Source: Bin95 sp965220855 (GTDB lineage Bacteria > Pseudomonadota > Alphaproteobacteria > Bin95). Taken from it: a stretch of 64,000 bases of DNA. The stretch spans positions 124,001 through 188,000 of the forward strand of contig CBDCQY010000001.1 of NCBI GenBank assembly GCA_965220855.1, given 5' to 3'. Below the pieces are notes generated by a model. The model was not told the DNA's origin. It ran no database searches and saw only the letters and a program-made list of their open reading frames with translations. Each line of letters opens with the position of its first letter. Positions within the stretch are counted from its first letter, which is position 1. The position numbers were made by a program, and so were the translations under genes. Positions 46,622 to 55,811 of this stretch are shown here, in pieces.

Positions 46622-47595
46622 TGCGCGCGGTCGTCTGCCGGGCCTTCGGACCGCCCGAGGAGCTGGAAGTCGGGACGCTGCCGGCCCCGGAGCCGGGAGC
46701 CGGCGAGGTCGCGATCCGGGTCGAGGCGGCGGGCGTGAGCTTCGCGGACACGCTGATGATCCGTGACCTGCACCAGAACAAGCACGCCCTGCCCTTCGCG
46801 CCCGGCATGGAAGTCGCCGGGCGGGTCGCCGCGCTCGGGCCGGACGTAGAGGGCCTCGCGCCGGGGGAGCGCGTCATGGCGCTCGTCTATGACGGCGGCT
46901 ATGCGGAACGGGCCGTCGCGCCGGCGGCGGAGACCTTCCCGCTGCCCGATGCGCTCGGCGTGGCCGAAGCCGCCGCGCTCGGCGCGGCCTATCTGACCGC
47001 CCATGCCGGCCTTTTCTGGGAGGCCCGGCTGCAACCGGGCGAGACGCTGCTGGTGCTGGGCGCGGGCGGCGGCGTCGGGCTGGCGGCGGTCGAGGTCGGG
47101 CGGGCGCTCGGCGCGCGCGTCATCGCCGCCGCCTCGAGCGAGGAGAAGCGCGCGCTCGCGCTCGCGCGCGGGGCCGAAGTCGCCATCGCCGCGCCGGGCG
47201 AGCCGGTTCGCGCCGCCGTCATGGCGGCGACCGGCGGCGCGGGCGCGGATGCGGTGTTCGATCCGGTGGGCGGCGAGCTGTTCGAGGAGAGCTTTCGCGC
47301 GCTCGGCTGGGGCGGGCGCCATATCGTGGTCGGCTTCGCCGGCGGGGCGATTCCGGCCTTCCCGGCCAACCATCTGCTGGTGAAGAACCGCAGCGCCCTC
47401 GGCCTCGCGCTCTTCAACTATCGCAAGCGCCGGCCGGACCGTCTGCGCGCCTCCGCCGAGGCCCTGTTCGCCTGGGCGGCAGAGGGCCGCCTCCGCCCGC
47501 ATATCTCCGCCGAACTGCCGCTGGAAGACGCGCCGCGCGCGCTCCGCGCCATCATGGACCGTCAGGCCGCCGGACGCCTCGTGCTTCGCATCTAG
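46621..47595 (+). CDS. NADPH:quinone oxidoreductase, MDR family
   Basis: A 324-aa medium-chain dehydrogenase/reductase. The N-terminal GroES-like fold has PFAPGMEVAGRVAALG, and the Rossmann fold has LLVLGAGGGVGLAAVEVGRA with the AxxGxxG-type NADPH site. No structural zinc cysteines are evident, fitting the quinone oxidoreductase branch. The ATG overlaps the stop of the aldolase gene, so the two are co-translated. It ends the three-gene metabolic cluster and converges on the membrane operon at 47596 with no gap. Confidence 0.9.
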   Translation: MRAVVCRAFGPPEELEVGTLPAPEPGAGEVAIRVEAAGVSFADTLMIRDLHQNKHALPFAPGMEVAGRVAALGPDVEGLAPGERVMALVYDGGYAERAVAPAAETFPLPDALGVAEAAALGAAYLTAHAGLFWEARLQPGETLLVLGAGGGVGLAAVEVGRALGARVIAAASSEEKRALALARGAEVAIAAPGEPVRAAVMAATGGAGADAVFDPVGGELFEESFRALGWGGRHIVVGFAGGAIPAFPANHLLVKNRSALGLALFNYRKRRPDRLRASAEALFAWAAEGRLRPHISAELPLEDAPRALRAIMDRQAAGRLVLRI

Positions 47596-49695
47596 CTATC
47601 CGCGCCGCCCCTCGCGCCGCCAGAGCCAGGCCAGCAGCAGCGCGGCCAGGGACAGCCAGAGCCAGGCGGGCAGCAGCGGTGTGCGCTCCAGCCCGGTGAC
47701 GCGCCAGGCGCGGTTGTCGGCGAGCCCGAGCCAGCCGCGCCCGGCCATGCGCCCGCCGGGCCGCACGGGACGCAGCGCCGGCGCGCCCTCCTCGCCGAGC
47801 CAGAGCGCGCGCCCGCCCGTGGCCTCCGCCACCGGGGCGAGAAGCGCCCGGGTCGGGCGGAGGTCGGCGAATTCCAGCGGGTTGCGCAGCCCGGCCCCGG
47901 CGACCGCCTCGCGCGCTCCGGCCCGCACCCGCCACACGCCGGGCGCCTCGGCCGCCACGGCGCCGCGCCAGCGCCCGGCGCCCGCGGCCTCCAGCGCCAC
48001 CGGCGCCGTGCTCCCGTCCGGGGCCAGCACGGTGACCGGCTCCGGGGCCGACTCGACCGAGCGGCGCTCCACCTCCAGCCGGCCGCCATCGATGCGGGCG
48101 ATCAGCGCGTCCTCCTCCAGGTCCGGCTCCTGCATCAGCCAGTGCGCCAGCCGGCGCAGCAGCTCGCCATGCGGCCCGCCGCCCTGATAGCCGCGCGCCC
48201 AGAGCCACACCTGATCGCTGGCGAGCTGCCCGACCCGGCCCTCGCCCACCCGGTCCACCAGCAGCAGCGGCCGCCCCTCCGCGCCCGACAGCAAGGCCCG
48301 GCCGCGCTGCTGCTCGACCTCGACCTGCCGGAGCCAGCGCCCCCAGCGCGGCTCCGCCGAGCCGGCGACCAGCGGCGCCGTCACCGGGTGGCGACGGCCG
48401 ATTTCGGTCGGGACCGGACGGAAGGGGCGGTTGACGACCCGCCCGGTGGGCGCGCCCGGATAGATCTCGCCGAGCGCCGACTCGTAGAGCGTGGTCAGCG
48501 GCTCGGCGAAGGAGGGTCCCGTCCCGTCCAGCAGCGCGCCGCCGCCGCGCACATAGTCGGCGACATGGACCAGATAGAGGTCGGTGATGACGCCCCGGCG
48601 GATATAGCGGTCGAACACCACCAGGTCGAACTCGGCCAGCCGTTCCTCGAACAGCTCCCGGACCGGGAAGGGGATCAGCGAGAGCTCGCGGGTTGGCGTG
48701 GGGTCCTGCTTGTGCGGCGGGCGCAGGATGGTGAAGTGGATGAGATCGACCGAGGGGTCGGACTTCAGCAGATTGCGCCACACACGGCCCCCCGCATGGG
48801 GCCGCCCGGAGACCAGCAGCACCTTCAGCCGGTCGCGCACGCCGTTGACGGTCGCGAGTGCGCGATTGTTGGCGAGGCTGAGCTCGCGCGGCCCCGGCTC
48901 CACGGCGAACTCGAACACGGTCGGGCCGGCGCGCGAGATCGGCAGCATGACCCGCTCGGTCCGGCCGAGAGCGACGTCGAGCGTCTTCAGCAGCCGTCCG
49001 CCCTCGGAGACGGTGACCGACGCGCTTCCGGCCGCGCGCCCGGCGGGTTCCAGATCCTCCACCAGAAGCTCGACCGCGACCTCCTTGCCGACGATGCCAT
49101 AGGCCGGCGCCGCCTCCAGCGCGAGCCGCCGGTCGCCATCGGAGGCCGGATCGCCGGTCAGCAGCACATGCACCGGCCCCATCTCCTCGGGCCCGGCGGG
49201 GCCGGCGGCGGCGTCATGCGCCTGTCCGTCGGTGATCAGCAGCGCGCCGGCGCGCCGGCGGCGGGGCACGCCCGCCAGCGCCTCCCGGAGCGGTCCGAAG
49301 AGCGCGGTGCCGGCCGCCGGGCCCGCCGGCGACGCCGCATCGCGCCCGCCGGCCTCGACCGTCAGCACATCGAGGCGCGGGAAGGCGGCGAGCCGCTCCT
49401 CCAGGGCGGCGAGCGCCGCCGCCGTCGCCTCCGGGCGCGCACCGGCTTGCTGGCTCTGGGAGCGGTCCACCAGCACGACCGCCACGTCCCGCTCCTGCTC
49501 GCGCTCTTCCGAGACCAGGGTCGGGCGCGCGAGCGCGCCCAGCAGCAGCGCCGAGAGCAGCAGCCGCAGCCAGCCGCCGGAGGCGCGGCGCCAGAGCGCG
49601 AAGCCGGCGACCGCAAGCGCCCCCGCCCCCGCCGCCGCCAGCAGCCAGAGCGGCAGCAGCGGCGCGAAGACGATATCGGTGACGCTGGCAATCAT
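47596..49695 (-). CDS. Membrane protein with VWA-like and glutamine-amidotransferase-like regions
   Basis: A 699-aa protein with two N-terminal membrane segments and one at the C-terminus (LLPAWLWLSLAALLLAWLW). A von Willebrand-type region has a MIDAS-like VVLVDRSQSQ and LLITDGQAHD. The middle contains a class I amidotransferase-like segment around VRGGGALLDGTGPSFAEPL. It is the last gene of the MoxR, DUF58, DUF4159 operon and overlaps the DUF4159 gene by 4 nt. Such operons are linked to envelope or metal-insertion chaperone functions, but this member has no settled role. Confidence 0.78.
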   Translation of the reverse strand: MIASVTDIVFAPLLPLWLLAAAGAGALAVAGFALWRRASGGWLRLLLSALLLGALARPTLVSEEREQERDVAVVLVDRSQSQQAGARPEATAAALAALEERLAAFPRLDVLTVEAGGRDAASPAGPAAGTALFGPLREALAGVPRRRRAGALLITDGQAHDAAAGPAGPEEMGPVHVLLTGDPASDGDRRLALEAAPAYGIVGKEVAVELLVEDLEPAGRAAGSASVTVSEGGRLLKTLDVALGRTERVMLPISRAGPTVFEFAVEPGPRELSLANNRALATVNGVRDRLKVLLVSGRPHAGGRVWRNLLKSDPSVDLIHFTILRPPHKQDPTPTRELSLIPFPVRELFEERLAEFDLVVFDRYIRRGVITDLYLVHVADYVRGGGALLDGTGPSFAEPLTTLYESALGEIYPGAPTGRVVNRPFRPVPTEIGRRHPVTAPLVAGSAEPRWGRWLRQVEVEQQRGRALLSGAEGRPLLLVDRVGEGRVGQLASDQVWLWARGYQGGGPHGELLRRLAHWLMQEPDLEEDALIARIDGGRLEVERRSVESAPEPVTVLAPDGSTAPVALEAAGAGRWRGAVAAEAPGVWRVRAGAREAVAGAGLRNPLEFADLRPTRALLAPVAEATGGRALWLGEEGAPALRPVRPGGRMAGRGWLGLADNRAWRVTGLERTPLLPAWLWLSLAALLLAWLWRREGRRG

Positions 49696-52403
49696 CCGTC
49701 CAGCCGCTTCAGGATCGCCGATATATGCACCTGGTCGGCCTTGTAGTTGCCGGTGAGCGCATGCATGACGAGATTGACGCCGAAGCGGCGCGCGAACTCG
49801 CGCTGGCGCTCGCCGCCGGGCGTGACGGCGAACCGGGGCCGGCCGAGTTCGTCCTCGGCCCAGGCGGCGGCCCAGTCGTTGGAGCCGATGACATAGCCGG
49901 TGACATTGTCGTTGCGGGCCGAGGCGCGCCGCTCCACCCAGACGGCCCCGCCGGCGTAGCGGCCGGGAAAGTCCTGCAGCAGATAGAAGGCGCGCGTCAG
50001 CACATGGTCCGGCGGCGCGGCGGCGAGCGGCGGCACGCGCATCCCGGCGAGCAGGCGGCGCAGCCGGTCGCGCTCCGGCGTCACCAGGGCGCCATACATG
50101 TCGAAGCGCCCGGCGGCCGCGCCATGGTCGCGAGTGTCCAGCACCAGCATGCCGCCATGCGCCACATAGGCGGCCAGCCGCGCCCGGCCGCCGTCGGAAA
50201 GCGGCGGCTGGCCGGGCGCGATCGGCCAGTAGAGCAGCGGATAGAAGGCGAGCTCGTCGCGCTCGACCTCGACCGCCTGCGGCGGTCCCGGCTCGATGGT
50301 GGTGCGCTCGCGGAGCGTGCGGGAGAGACCGGCGAGGCCGGCGCGGCTGATCTCGTCCAGCTCCCGGTCGCCGGTGACCACATAGGCGAGATGGACCTCG
50401 GCCGCGATGCCGGCGCCGTCCTCGGCGAGCGCCTCTCCGGGCGCGCCCGCAAGGCCGGCGAGCGCCGCCGACAGCAGCAGCGCCGCCCGCGCGCCCCTGA
50501 GCAGATAGCCGCGATAGGCGAGCGAGGCCAGCGCGTCGGCCAGCAGCAGCAGCAGGCAGGCGAACAGCAGCCAGGGCAGCAGCGGGCGCTCCCGCTCGGG
50601 CGCGAGCCCGCGCTCCGCCACGCCCGCCGGCAGGCCGGCGAGCGCCGCCGGAGACGGCAGGGCGGCGCCCAGATTGACGGCGCGATAGCCGCCCTCGCGC
50701 CCGTAGAGGCCGGGCGGCGCGGTCGGGCCGGGCGGCTCGCCGCCGCTCCAGTCCGCGGGCAGGGGCCGCACGGCCGCGCCCGGCTCGGTCCAGCGCGCGA
50801 AACCGTCCAGCATCCGCAGGGGCTCGCGCGCGCCCGCCAGGCCGCCCGCCCCCCGGCCGAGCGCCACCAGCCGGGCGAGCATCTGCGGATAGAGGCCGGA
50901 GAGCGCGAGGTTCGACCAGTCGGCGTTGGCGGAGGTGTGGACCAGCACGGTCCAGCCCGCGCCGAGCGCCGCGCCGGTCACGATCGGCGTGCCGTCGGCG
51001 AGCACCGCCCAGCTGCGTTCGGCCAGCTCCGGCCCCGGTTCGGCGAGCACCTGCCGGCGCACCTCGACATCCCCGGCGCTATCGAGGCCGGCAAAGGGTC
51101 CGGTCGCGGAAAAGCCGCCGAGGCGCTGCGGCCGCGCCCAGGTGAGCGCGCCGCCGAGTTCGCGCCCGCCGCGACGCAACGCCGCCGGCAGGAACTCCCC
51201 TCCGGCTTCGGCGAGGCGCGGCCCGGAGAAGCGCAGCAGCACCCCGCCCCCTCGCAGCCACTCGGCCAGCGCGCGGCGCTCGGCCCCGTCCGGCTCCGCC
51301 GCGTCGGTCAGCGCCAGCACGCCGATATCCGCTTCCAGCAACTCCGCGACCGGCCCCTCCACCACATCGGCGACCGGCGCCATGGCGGCGCGCAGATAGT
51401 GCAGATCGTCGAGCAGCGGATGGCCGGCGCCGCCCGCCTCCGCGAGGCCGACCCGCCGCCGGCGCCAGTCGCTGCCGACCAGCGCCACCGCGCCCGCGCT
51501 GGCCTCGCCGCGCAGGCGAAAGCGCGCGATGCGATCCAGCAGCGGGCCGGGCCGCGCGAGCGTGCCCGACGCCTGCGTCTCGCCCTCCGCGAAGGCGAGC
51601 TCGACTTCCGCCAGGCGCTGCATCTCCTCGTCGAGCGCCTCGACGGTCACGAAACGCGGGGCCGTCCCGGCCCGCTCGACGCGCAAGAGGACGCCCTCTG
51701 GGCCGCGCTCCGGCGGGCGCAGCAGCATGGCGCGGCCCTCCGGCTCGGGGCGCAGCAGCTGCACCCGCCCGAGGCGCTGCAACGCGCCGGCGAAGGCGGA
51801 GGCCTCCGGCCCGTCCAGCCCGTCGGCGACCCAGACGGCGGCGACGCCGGCGCGCTCCAGGCCGGCAAGCGCGGCCGCCGCCCCGGCGCGGTCCGCCGGC
51901 CAGGGATTCGGTTCGAGCGCGGCGACGATGGCGGCCGTCTCCGAGGCGTCCGCCGGCTCCCGCAGCGCCGGCGTCCGGCGCTCGGCGTCGGGGGCGGTGG
52001 TCAGCAGCCGGACGGCGCGGCCTTCCCGTTCGGCCTCCTCCAGCACCGCCAGCGCGGCGGCGCGCATGGCGGTCCAGCGCGGCGCGGAGGCCCAGCCGTC
52101 GTCGATGGCGAGCAGCAGCGGGCCGCCGCCGGTCAGCAGATTGCCGGGCGCGAGAATCGGCCGCGCCGCCGCCAGCACCAGCAGCGCCGCGATCGCGAGC
52201 CGCAGCAGCAGCATCCAGGGCGGCGTGCGCTCGCTGCTGTCATCGTCCTGGCGCAGGCCGAACAGCAGCCGGATGGCGGGAAAGCGCGTCCGGCGCGGCT
52301 CCGGCGGGGTGAGGCGAAGCAGCAGCCAGACCAGCGGCAGCGCAAGCAGGCCGAGCAGGAACCAGGGGGCGGCGAAGCCGAGGGCGCCGAGCGTCAGCAT
52401 CAC
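49692..52403 (-). CDS. BatA-like, DUF4159 domain membrane protein
   Basis: A 903-aa protein. The N-terminus has the BatA/aerotolerance membrane pair (FAAPWFLLGLLALPLVWLLL and LLLRLAIAALLVLAAARPIL). A large extracytoplasmic region follows, with two further membrane segments near residues 610-655. The C-terminal about 220 residues match DUF4159 (EVHLAYVVTGDRELDEIS ... FYPLLYWPIAPGQPPLS ... GGMLVLDTRDHG). The start overlaps the DUF58 stop (ATGA) and its end overlaps the next gene. The function of DUF4159 is unknown; its amidotransferase-like fold is an inference. Confidence 0.85.
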   Translation of the reverse strand: MMLTLGALGFAAPWFLLGLLALPLVWLLLRLTPPEPRRTRFPAIRLLFGLRQDDDSSERTPPWMLLLRLAIAALLVLAAARPILAPGNLLTGGGPLLLAIDDGWASAPRWTAMRAAALAVLEEAEREGRAVRLLTTAPDAERRTPALREPADASETAAIVAALEPNPWPADRAGAAAALAGLERAGVAAVWVADGLDGPEASAFAGALQRLGRVQLLRPEPEGRAMLLRPPERGPEGVLLRVERAGTAPRFVTVEALDEEMQRLAEVELAFAEGETQASGTLARPGPLLDRIARFRLRGEASAGAVALVGSDWRRRRVGLAEAGGAGHPLLDDLHYLRAAMAPVADVVEGPVAELLEADIGVLALTDAAEPDGAERRALAEWLRGGGVLLRFSGPRLAEAGGEFLPAALRRGGRELGGALTWARPQRLGGFSATGPFAGLDSAGDVEVRRQVLAEPGPELAERSWAVLADGTPIVTGAALGAGWTVLVHTSANADWSNLALSGLYPQMLARLVALGRGAGGLAGAREPLRMLDGFARWTEPGAAVRPLPADWSGGEPPGPTAPPGLYGREGGYRAVNLGAALPSPAALAGLPAGVAERGLAPERERPLLPWLLFACLLLLLADALASLAYRGYLLRGARAALLLSAALAGLAGAPGEALAEDGAGIAAEVHLAYVVTGDRELDEISRAGLAGLSRTLRERTTIEPGPPQAVEVERDELAFYPLLYWPIAPGQPPLSDGGRARLAAYVAHGGMLVLDTRDHGAAAGRFDMYGALVTPERDRLRRLLAGMRVPPLAAAPPDHVLTRAFYLLQDFPGRYAGGAVWVERRASARNDNVTGYVIGSNDWAAAWAEDELGRPRFAVTPGGERQREFARRFGVNLVMHALTGNYKADQVHISAILKRLDG

Positions 52404-53260
52404 CGGTCCGGCCGCTGGGCCAGCTGAGCGGCCAGCGCCAGCAGCGCCGAGGCGGGCGGCGCGTCGGTCAGGTGGCGGAGCCAGGTCCAGCCGAGCCGCC
52501 GGGCGATCCGGCGAAGCTCGGCGGTATGGGCCTCCAGGCGCTCGCGATAGGCCGCGCGCACGCCGCCCACGCGGCGCACCAGCAGCTCGCCCTCGCCTTC
52601 CAGGCCCTCGAAGCGCCGGCGCCCCTGCATCGGCAATTCCGGCTCGGCCGGATCGAGCAGCTGGATGATATGGCCGCGCACGCCCGCGTCGGCGAGCCGG
52701 CGGAACAAGGGCGCCACCGCTTCCACCGGGTCCAGGAAGTCGCCGATCAGCAGCGCCTCGGCATGTTTGCCGAGCGCCAGGTCGCGCGGCAGCCGGTCGG
52801 CCGGCGGGGCGCGGTCGAGCGCCAGCGCCAGCTCGTCGATGCGCCGCTCCTGGCGATAGCGCGTCGAGGCGGGGCCGATGACCGCCACCTGCTGGCCGGC
52901 GCGGATCAGCAGCAGGGCCGCCGCCAGCGCCAGCACGCGCGCGCGCCGGGCCTTGGTCTCCAGCCGGCGGGCGCTCCGCCAGGCCATGGAGGCCGAGCGG
53001 TCCTCCCAGAGCCAGAAGGTCTGCGCCGCCTCGCGCTCACGCTCGCCCACCAGGATGCGGCCCTCGCGCGCCGAGCGCCGCCAATCGACGGCGCGCGCCG
53101 GGTCTCCCGGCCGGTAGCGGCGGAACTGCCAGAAGTCGTAGCCCGGCCCCGGCCGGCGCAGCCCGTGCGCGCCGGCGCTCACCGTGTCGGCCACCCGGAG
53201 CGCGGCCGTCCTCGGCGCCGGCAGGCCGGCGGCCAGGCGTTCTGCGGCGGCGACGGGCAT
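52400..53260 (-). CDS. DUF58 domain protein (MoxR partner)
   Basis: A 286-aa protein. The DUF58 signature YDFWQFRRYRPGDPARAVDW is near residue 60, followed by a VWA-like fold with LWEDRSASMAWRS. DUF58 proteins are encoded next to MoxR ATPases and are thought to act as their adaptors or substrates. ATG 53260 gives the family start. It lies 17 bp after the MoxR stop and overlaps DUF4159 by 4 nt. The longer frame from 53497 is a shadow over moxR. Confidence 0.9.
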   Translation of the reverse strand: MPVAAAERLAAGLPAPRTAALRVADTVSAGAHGLRRPGPGYDFWQFRRYRPGDPARAVDWRRSAREGRILVGEREREAAQTFWLWEDRSASMAWRSARRLETKARRARVLALAAALLLIRAGQQVAVIGPASTRYRQERRIDELALALDRAPPADRLPRDLALGKHAEALLIGDFLDPVEAVAPLFRRLADAGVRGHIIQLLDPAEPELPMQGRRRFEGLEGEGELLVRRVGGVRAAYRERLEAHTAELRRIARRLGWTWLRHLTDAPPASALLALAAQLAQRPDR

Positions 53261-53277
53261 CGGGCGCGCCGGCGGCG

Positions 53278-54336
53278 TCAGTCGAGCCGGTCGGCCAGGA
53301 GCGCGACCACCCGGTCGGCGTCGATCCCCTCCGCGCGGGCGGCGTAGGTCAGCGCCATGCGATGGCGCAGCACCGGCCCGGCAAGGGCGCGCACATCCTC
53401 GACCGAAGGCGAGAGCCGGCCCTGCAGCAGGGCGCGGGCGCGCGAGCAGCGCATCAGCGCCTGGCCGGCGCGCGGCCCCGGCCCCCAGGCGACCCATTCG
53501 GCGATCTGCGGGTCCTCGGCGGTCTCCGGCCGGCCACGGCGCACCAGGTCCAGAATGGCCGAGACCACGCTGTCGCCGATCGGCAGCAGGCGGGCGAGCG
53601 CCTGCATCTCCAGCAGCCCGGCGGCATCGACGATGCGGGGCGCCTGCTGCGCCTCGTCGCCCGTGGTGCGCAGCAGGATGGTGCGCTCCGTCGCCGCATC
53701 GGGATAGGCCACATCGATCTGGAGCAGGAAGCGGTCCAGCTGCGCCTCGGGCAGCGGATAGGTGCCTTCCTGCTCGATCGGGTTCTGCGTCGCCAGCACA
53801 TGGAACGGCTCGGGCAGCGGGCGGGGGCGGCCGGCGACCGAGACCTGGCGCTCCTGCATCGCCTGCAGCAGGGCGGACTGGGTGCGCGGGCTGGCGCGGT
53901 TGATCTCGTCGGCCATCAGCAGGCGGGTGAACACCGGCCCTTCGAGATAGCGGAAGCGCCGTCCGCCCTCGCCGTCTTCCAGGATTTCGGAGCCCAGAAT
54001 GTCGCTCGGCATGAGATCGGGGGTGAACTGCACGCGGCTGCGGTCGAGGCCGAACACGCGGGAGAGCGTCTCCACCAGCAGCGTCTTGCCGAGGCCGGGC
54101 ACGCCGACCAGCAGGCCGTGGCCGCCGCCGACCAGCGTCACGATCGCCTGCTCGACCACCGCTTGCTGGCCGAAAATGACCTGGCCGATGGCGGCCGACG
54201 CCTCGCGAAGCAGCGCGGCGGCGGAGTCCATGCGCGCCACCTCGGGTCGGGCGTCATCGACAAGAGTTTCCAATGGCGGCACTTGCGGGCGCTCCTCCTC
54301 TTGCGATGCGGCCCCTCCCGGCGGCGGAGCATACAC
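53278..54336 (-). CDS. MoxR-family AAA+ ATPase
   Basis: A 352-aa ATPase and first gene of the operon. Walker A is LLVGVPGLGKTLLVETL, Walker B FTRLLMADEINRASP, sensor 1 VLATQNPIEQEGTYPLPEAQ, and the arginine-finger region LDRFLLQIDVAYPD. MoxR ATPases act as chaperones for assembling or activating partner complexes, often with VWA proteins, as encoded here. ATG 54336 gives a 35-residue N-terminal extension; ATG 54231 is an alternative start. It is divergent from the DUF1285 gene. Confidence 0.92.
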   Translation of the reverse strand: MYAPPPGGAASQEEERPQVPPLETLVDDARPEVARMDSAAALLREASAAIGQVIFGQQAVVEQAIVTLVGGGHGLLVGVPGLGKTLLVETLSRVFGLDRSRVQFTPDLMPSDILGSEILEDGEGGRRFRYLEGPVFTRLLMADEINRASPRTQSALLQAMQERQVSVAGRPRPLPEPFHVLATQNPIEQEGTYPLPEAQLDRFLLQIDVAYPDAATERTILLRTTGDEAQQAPRIVDAAGLLEMQALARLLPIGDSVVSAILDLVRRGRPETAEDPQIAEWVAWGPGPRAGQALMRCSRARALLQGRLSPSVEDVRALAGPVLRHRMALTYAARAEGIDADRVVALLADRLD

Positions 54337-54446
54337 CCGAAGCGGACTCTGCCGAAATGTAAGAGCGGGGCTGCGGCGGCAGGACGCTGGCGGGGCGGGA
54401 TTCGCGCTTCGGCCGCAGCCGGCGGCTGTCCTATGATGCCGGGGCC

Positions 54447-54932
54447 ATGTCCGGCCATGCAGAGACAGTCCAATCCGCGCGCGCCCTTCCGGGGCTCAGG
54501 ATCGACCGCGACGGCGTGTGGTTCCACAACGGCCTGCCCTTTCGCCGGCCGGCGCTGGTCAAGCTGTTCGCCTCGGTGCTGAAGCGCGCCCCGGAGGGCG
54601 GCTATGTGCTGGAGACCCCGGTCGAGCGCGTCGCGATCGAGGTCGAGGACGCGCCTTTCGTCGCCGTCGAGCTGCAGGCCGAAGGCAGCGGCCGGGACCG
54701 GCGCATCCATTTCCGCACCAATATCGACGAGTGGGCGCTGCTCGGCCCCGACCATCCGCTGCGCATCGCCGGGCGGCCCTATCTCGGCCTGCGCCCGGGC
54801 ATCGAGGCGGCGGTGCTGCGCCCGCCATGGTACGAGCTCGCCGAACTCGCCGAGGAGACCGAGCGGGGCTTCGGGGTGTGGAGCGCGGGGCGGTTCTTTC
54901 TTCTGGGGACGCCGGACGATGACGCGGGATGA
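54447..54932 (+). CDS. DUF1285 domain protein
   Basis: A 161-aa protein of the DUF1285 family. LRIDRDGVWFHNGLPFRRPA starts the domain, and VERVAIEVEDAPFVAVEL and FRTNIDEWALLGPDHPLRI follow. Function unknown; the fold is reported as a double beta-barrel. It overlaps the NUDIX gene by 14 nt, so it is the first gene of a run through cca. Confidence 0.88.
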   Translation: MSGHAETVQSARALPGLRIDRDGVWFHNGLPFRRPALVKLFASVLKRAPEGGYVLETPVERVAIEVEDAPFVAVELQAEGSGRDRRIHFRTNIDEWALLGPDHPLRIAGRPYLGLRPGIEAAVLRPPWYELAELAEETERGFGVWSAGRFFLLGTPDDDAG

Positions 54933-55554
54933 GGTGCTGGCCCGGCTCCGGGCGGCCGGTTTCGCGTCCTCGCCGGACGGGAAGACCGCGCCCCGGCGCA
55001 GCGATTTCGACCTGCTGCCCGACGGCCGGCCGGCCTTCGCCAACGGCCGGGCGCTGAAGCCGGCGGGCGTGCTGGTGCCGCTGGTGGCGCGGCCCGAAGG
55101 GACCACCGTGCTGCTGACCCGGCGCACGAACCACCTGAAGCATCACGCCGGCCAGGTCGCCTTTCCCGGCGGGCGGCGCGAGCCGGGCGACGCCGACATC
55201 CGGGCGACGGCGCTGCGCGAGACCGAGGAGGAGATCGGCCTCGACCGCGCCCATGTCGAACTGCTGGGCCAGCTGGAGGTCTATGAGACCACCAGCGCCT
55301 ATGCGGTGACGCCGGTGGTCGGCTGGGTCCGCCCGCCCTTCCGGCTGACCGTCGATCCCTTCGAGGTCGAGGAGGCCTTCGAGGTGCCGCTCGCCTTCGT
55401 GCTCGACCCCGCCAATCACAAGCGCGAGACCATGTTCCGCGACGGCCTCGAACGGCATTACTATGTGCTTCCCTACGATCGACACTATATCTGGGGGGCC
55501 ACGGCCGGCATGCTGGTCAATCTCCACGATGCGCTGACGGGGGCGCGATGCTGA
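54919..55554 (+). CDS. NUDIX hydrolase, CoA pyrophosphatase-like
   Basis: A 211-aa NUDIX enzyme. The Nudix box is FPGGRREPGDADIRATAL followed by RETEEEIGLD, and the upstream LLTRRTNHLKHHAGQVAF is the UPF0035 signature of CoA pyrophosphatases. The likely reaction is hydrolysis of CoA or acyl-CoA to a 3',5'-ADP product and phosphopantetheine, needing Mg2+ or Mn2+. ATG 54919 lies inside the end of the DUF1285 gene, and the 3' end overlaps the DUF6111 gene by 7 nt. Confidence 0.9.
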   Translation: MTRDEVLARLRAAGFASSPDGKTAPRRSDFDLLPDGRPAFANGRALKPAGVLVPLVARPEGTTVLLTRRTNHLKHHAGQVAFPGGRREPGDADIRATALRETEEEIGLDRAHVELLGQLEVYETTSAYAVTPVVGWVRPPFRLTVDPFEVEEAFEVPLAFVLDPANHKRETMFRDGLERHYYVLPYDRHYIWGATAGMLVNLHDALTGARC

Positions 55555-55811
55555 AAGCGCTGATCCAGATTCTGCTCGCGCTCTCCATTCCGGCGCTGCT
55601 CTACATGGCGTGGATTGTGATCCGCGACGGCCGCCCGGCGCCCGGCTGGTTTCGCGAGGCGCCCTGGCATCTCATCCTGCTGTCCGGCTTCGTGCTGGTG
55701 GCGCTGCTGCTCGGCTACTGGGCGTTCACCGGCACCTCGGACCCCGAGGGCGCCTACAGCCCGCCGCGCGTGGTGGACGGAAAGATCGTGCCCGGCAAGG
55801 TGGCCGATTGA
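55548..55811 (+). CDS. DUF6111-like small membrane protein
   Basis: An 87-aa protein with two membrane segments (LIQILLALSIPALLYMAWIV and LILLSGFVLVALLLGYWAF) and a short polar C-terminus. This small gene sits between NUDIX and cca genes in many alphaproteobacteria. It overlaps both neighbours. Function unknown. Confidence 0.8.
   Translation: MLKALIQILLALSIPALLYMAWIVIRDGRPAPGWFREAPWHLILLSGFVLVALLLGYWAFTGTSDPEGAYSPPRVVDGKIVPGKVAD

Noticed and set aside
49725..52427. A 900-aa plus-strand frame across the DUF4159 gene
   Set aside because: It is a GC-rich mirror frame. The minus strand carries DUF4159 and BatA-like motifs and fits the operon.
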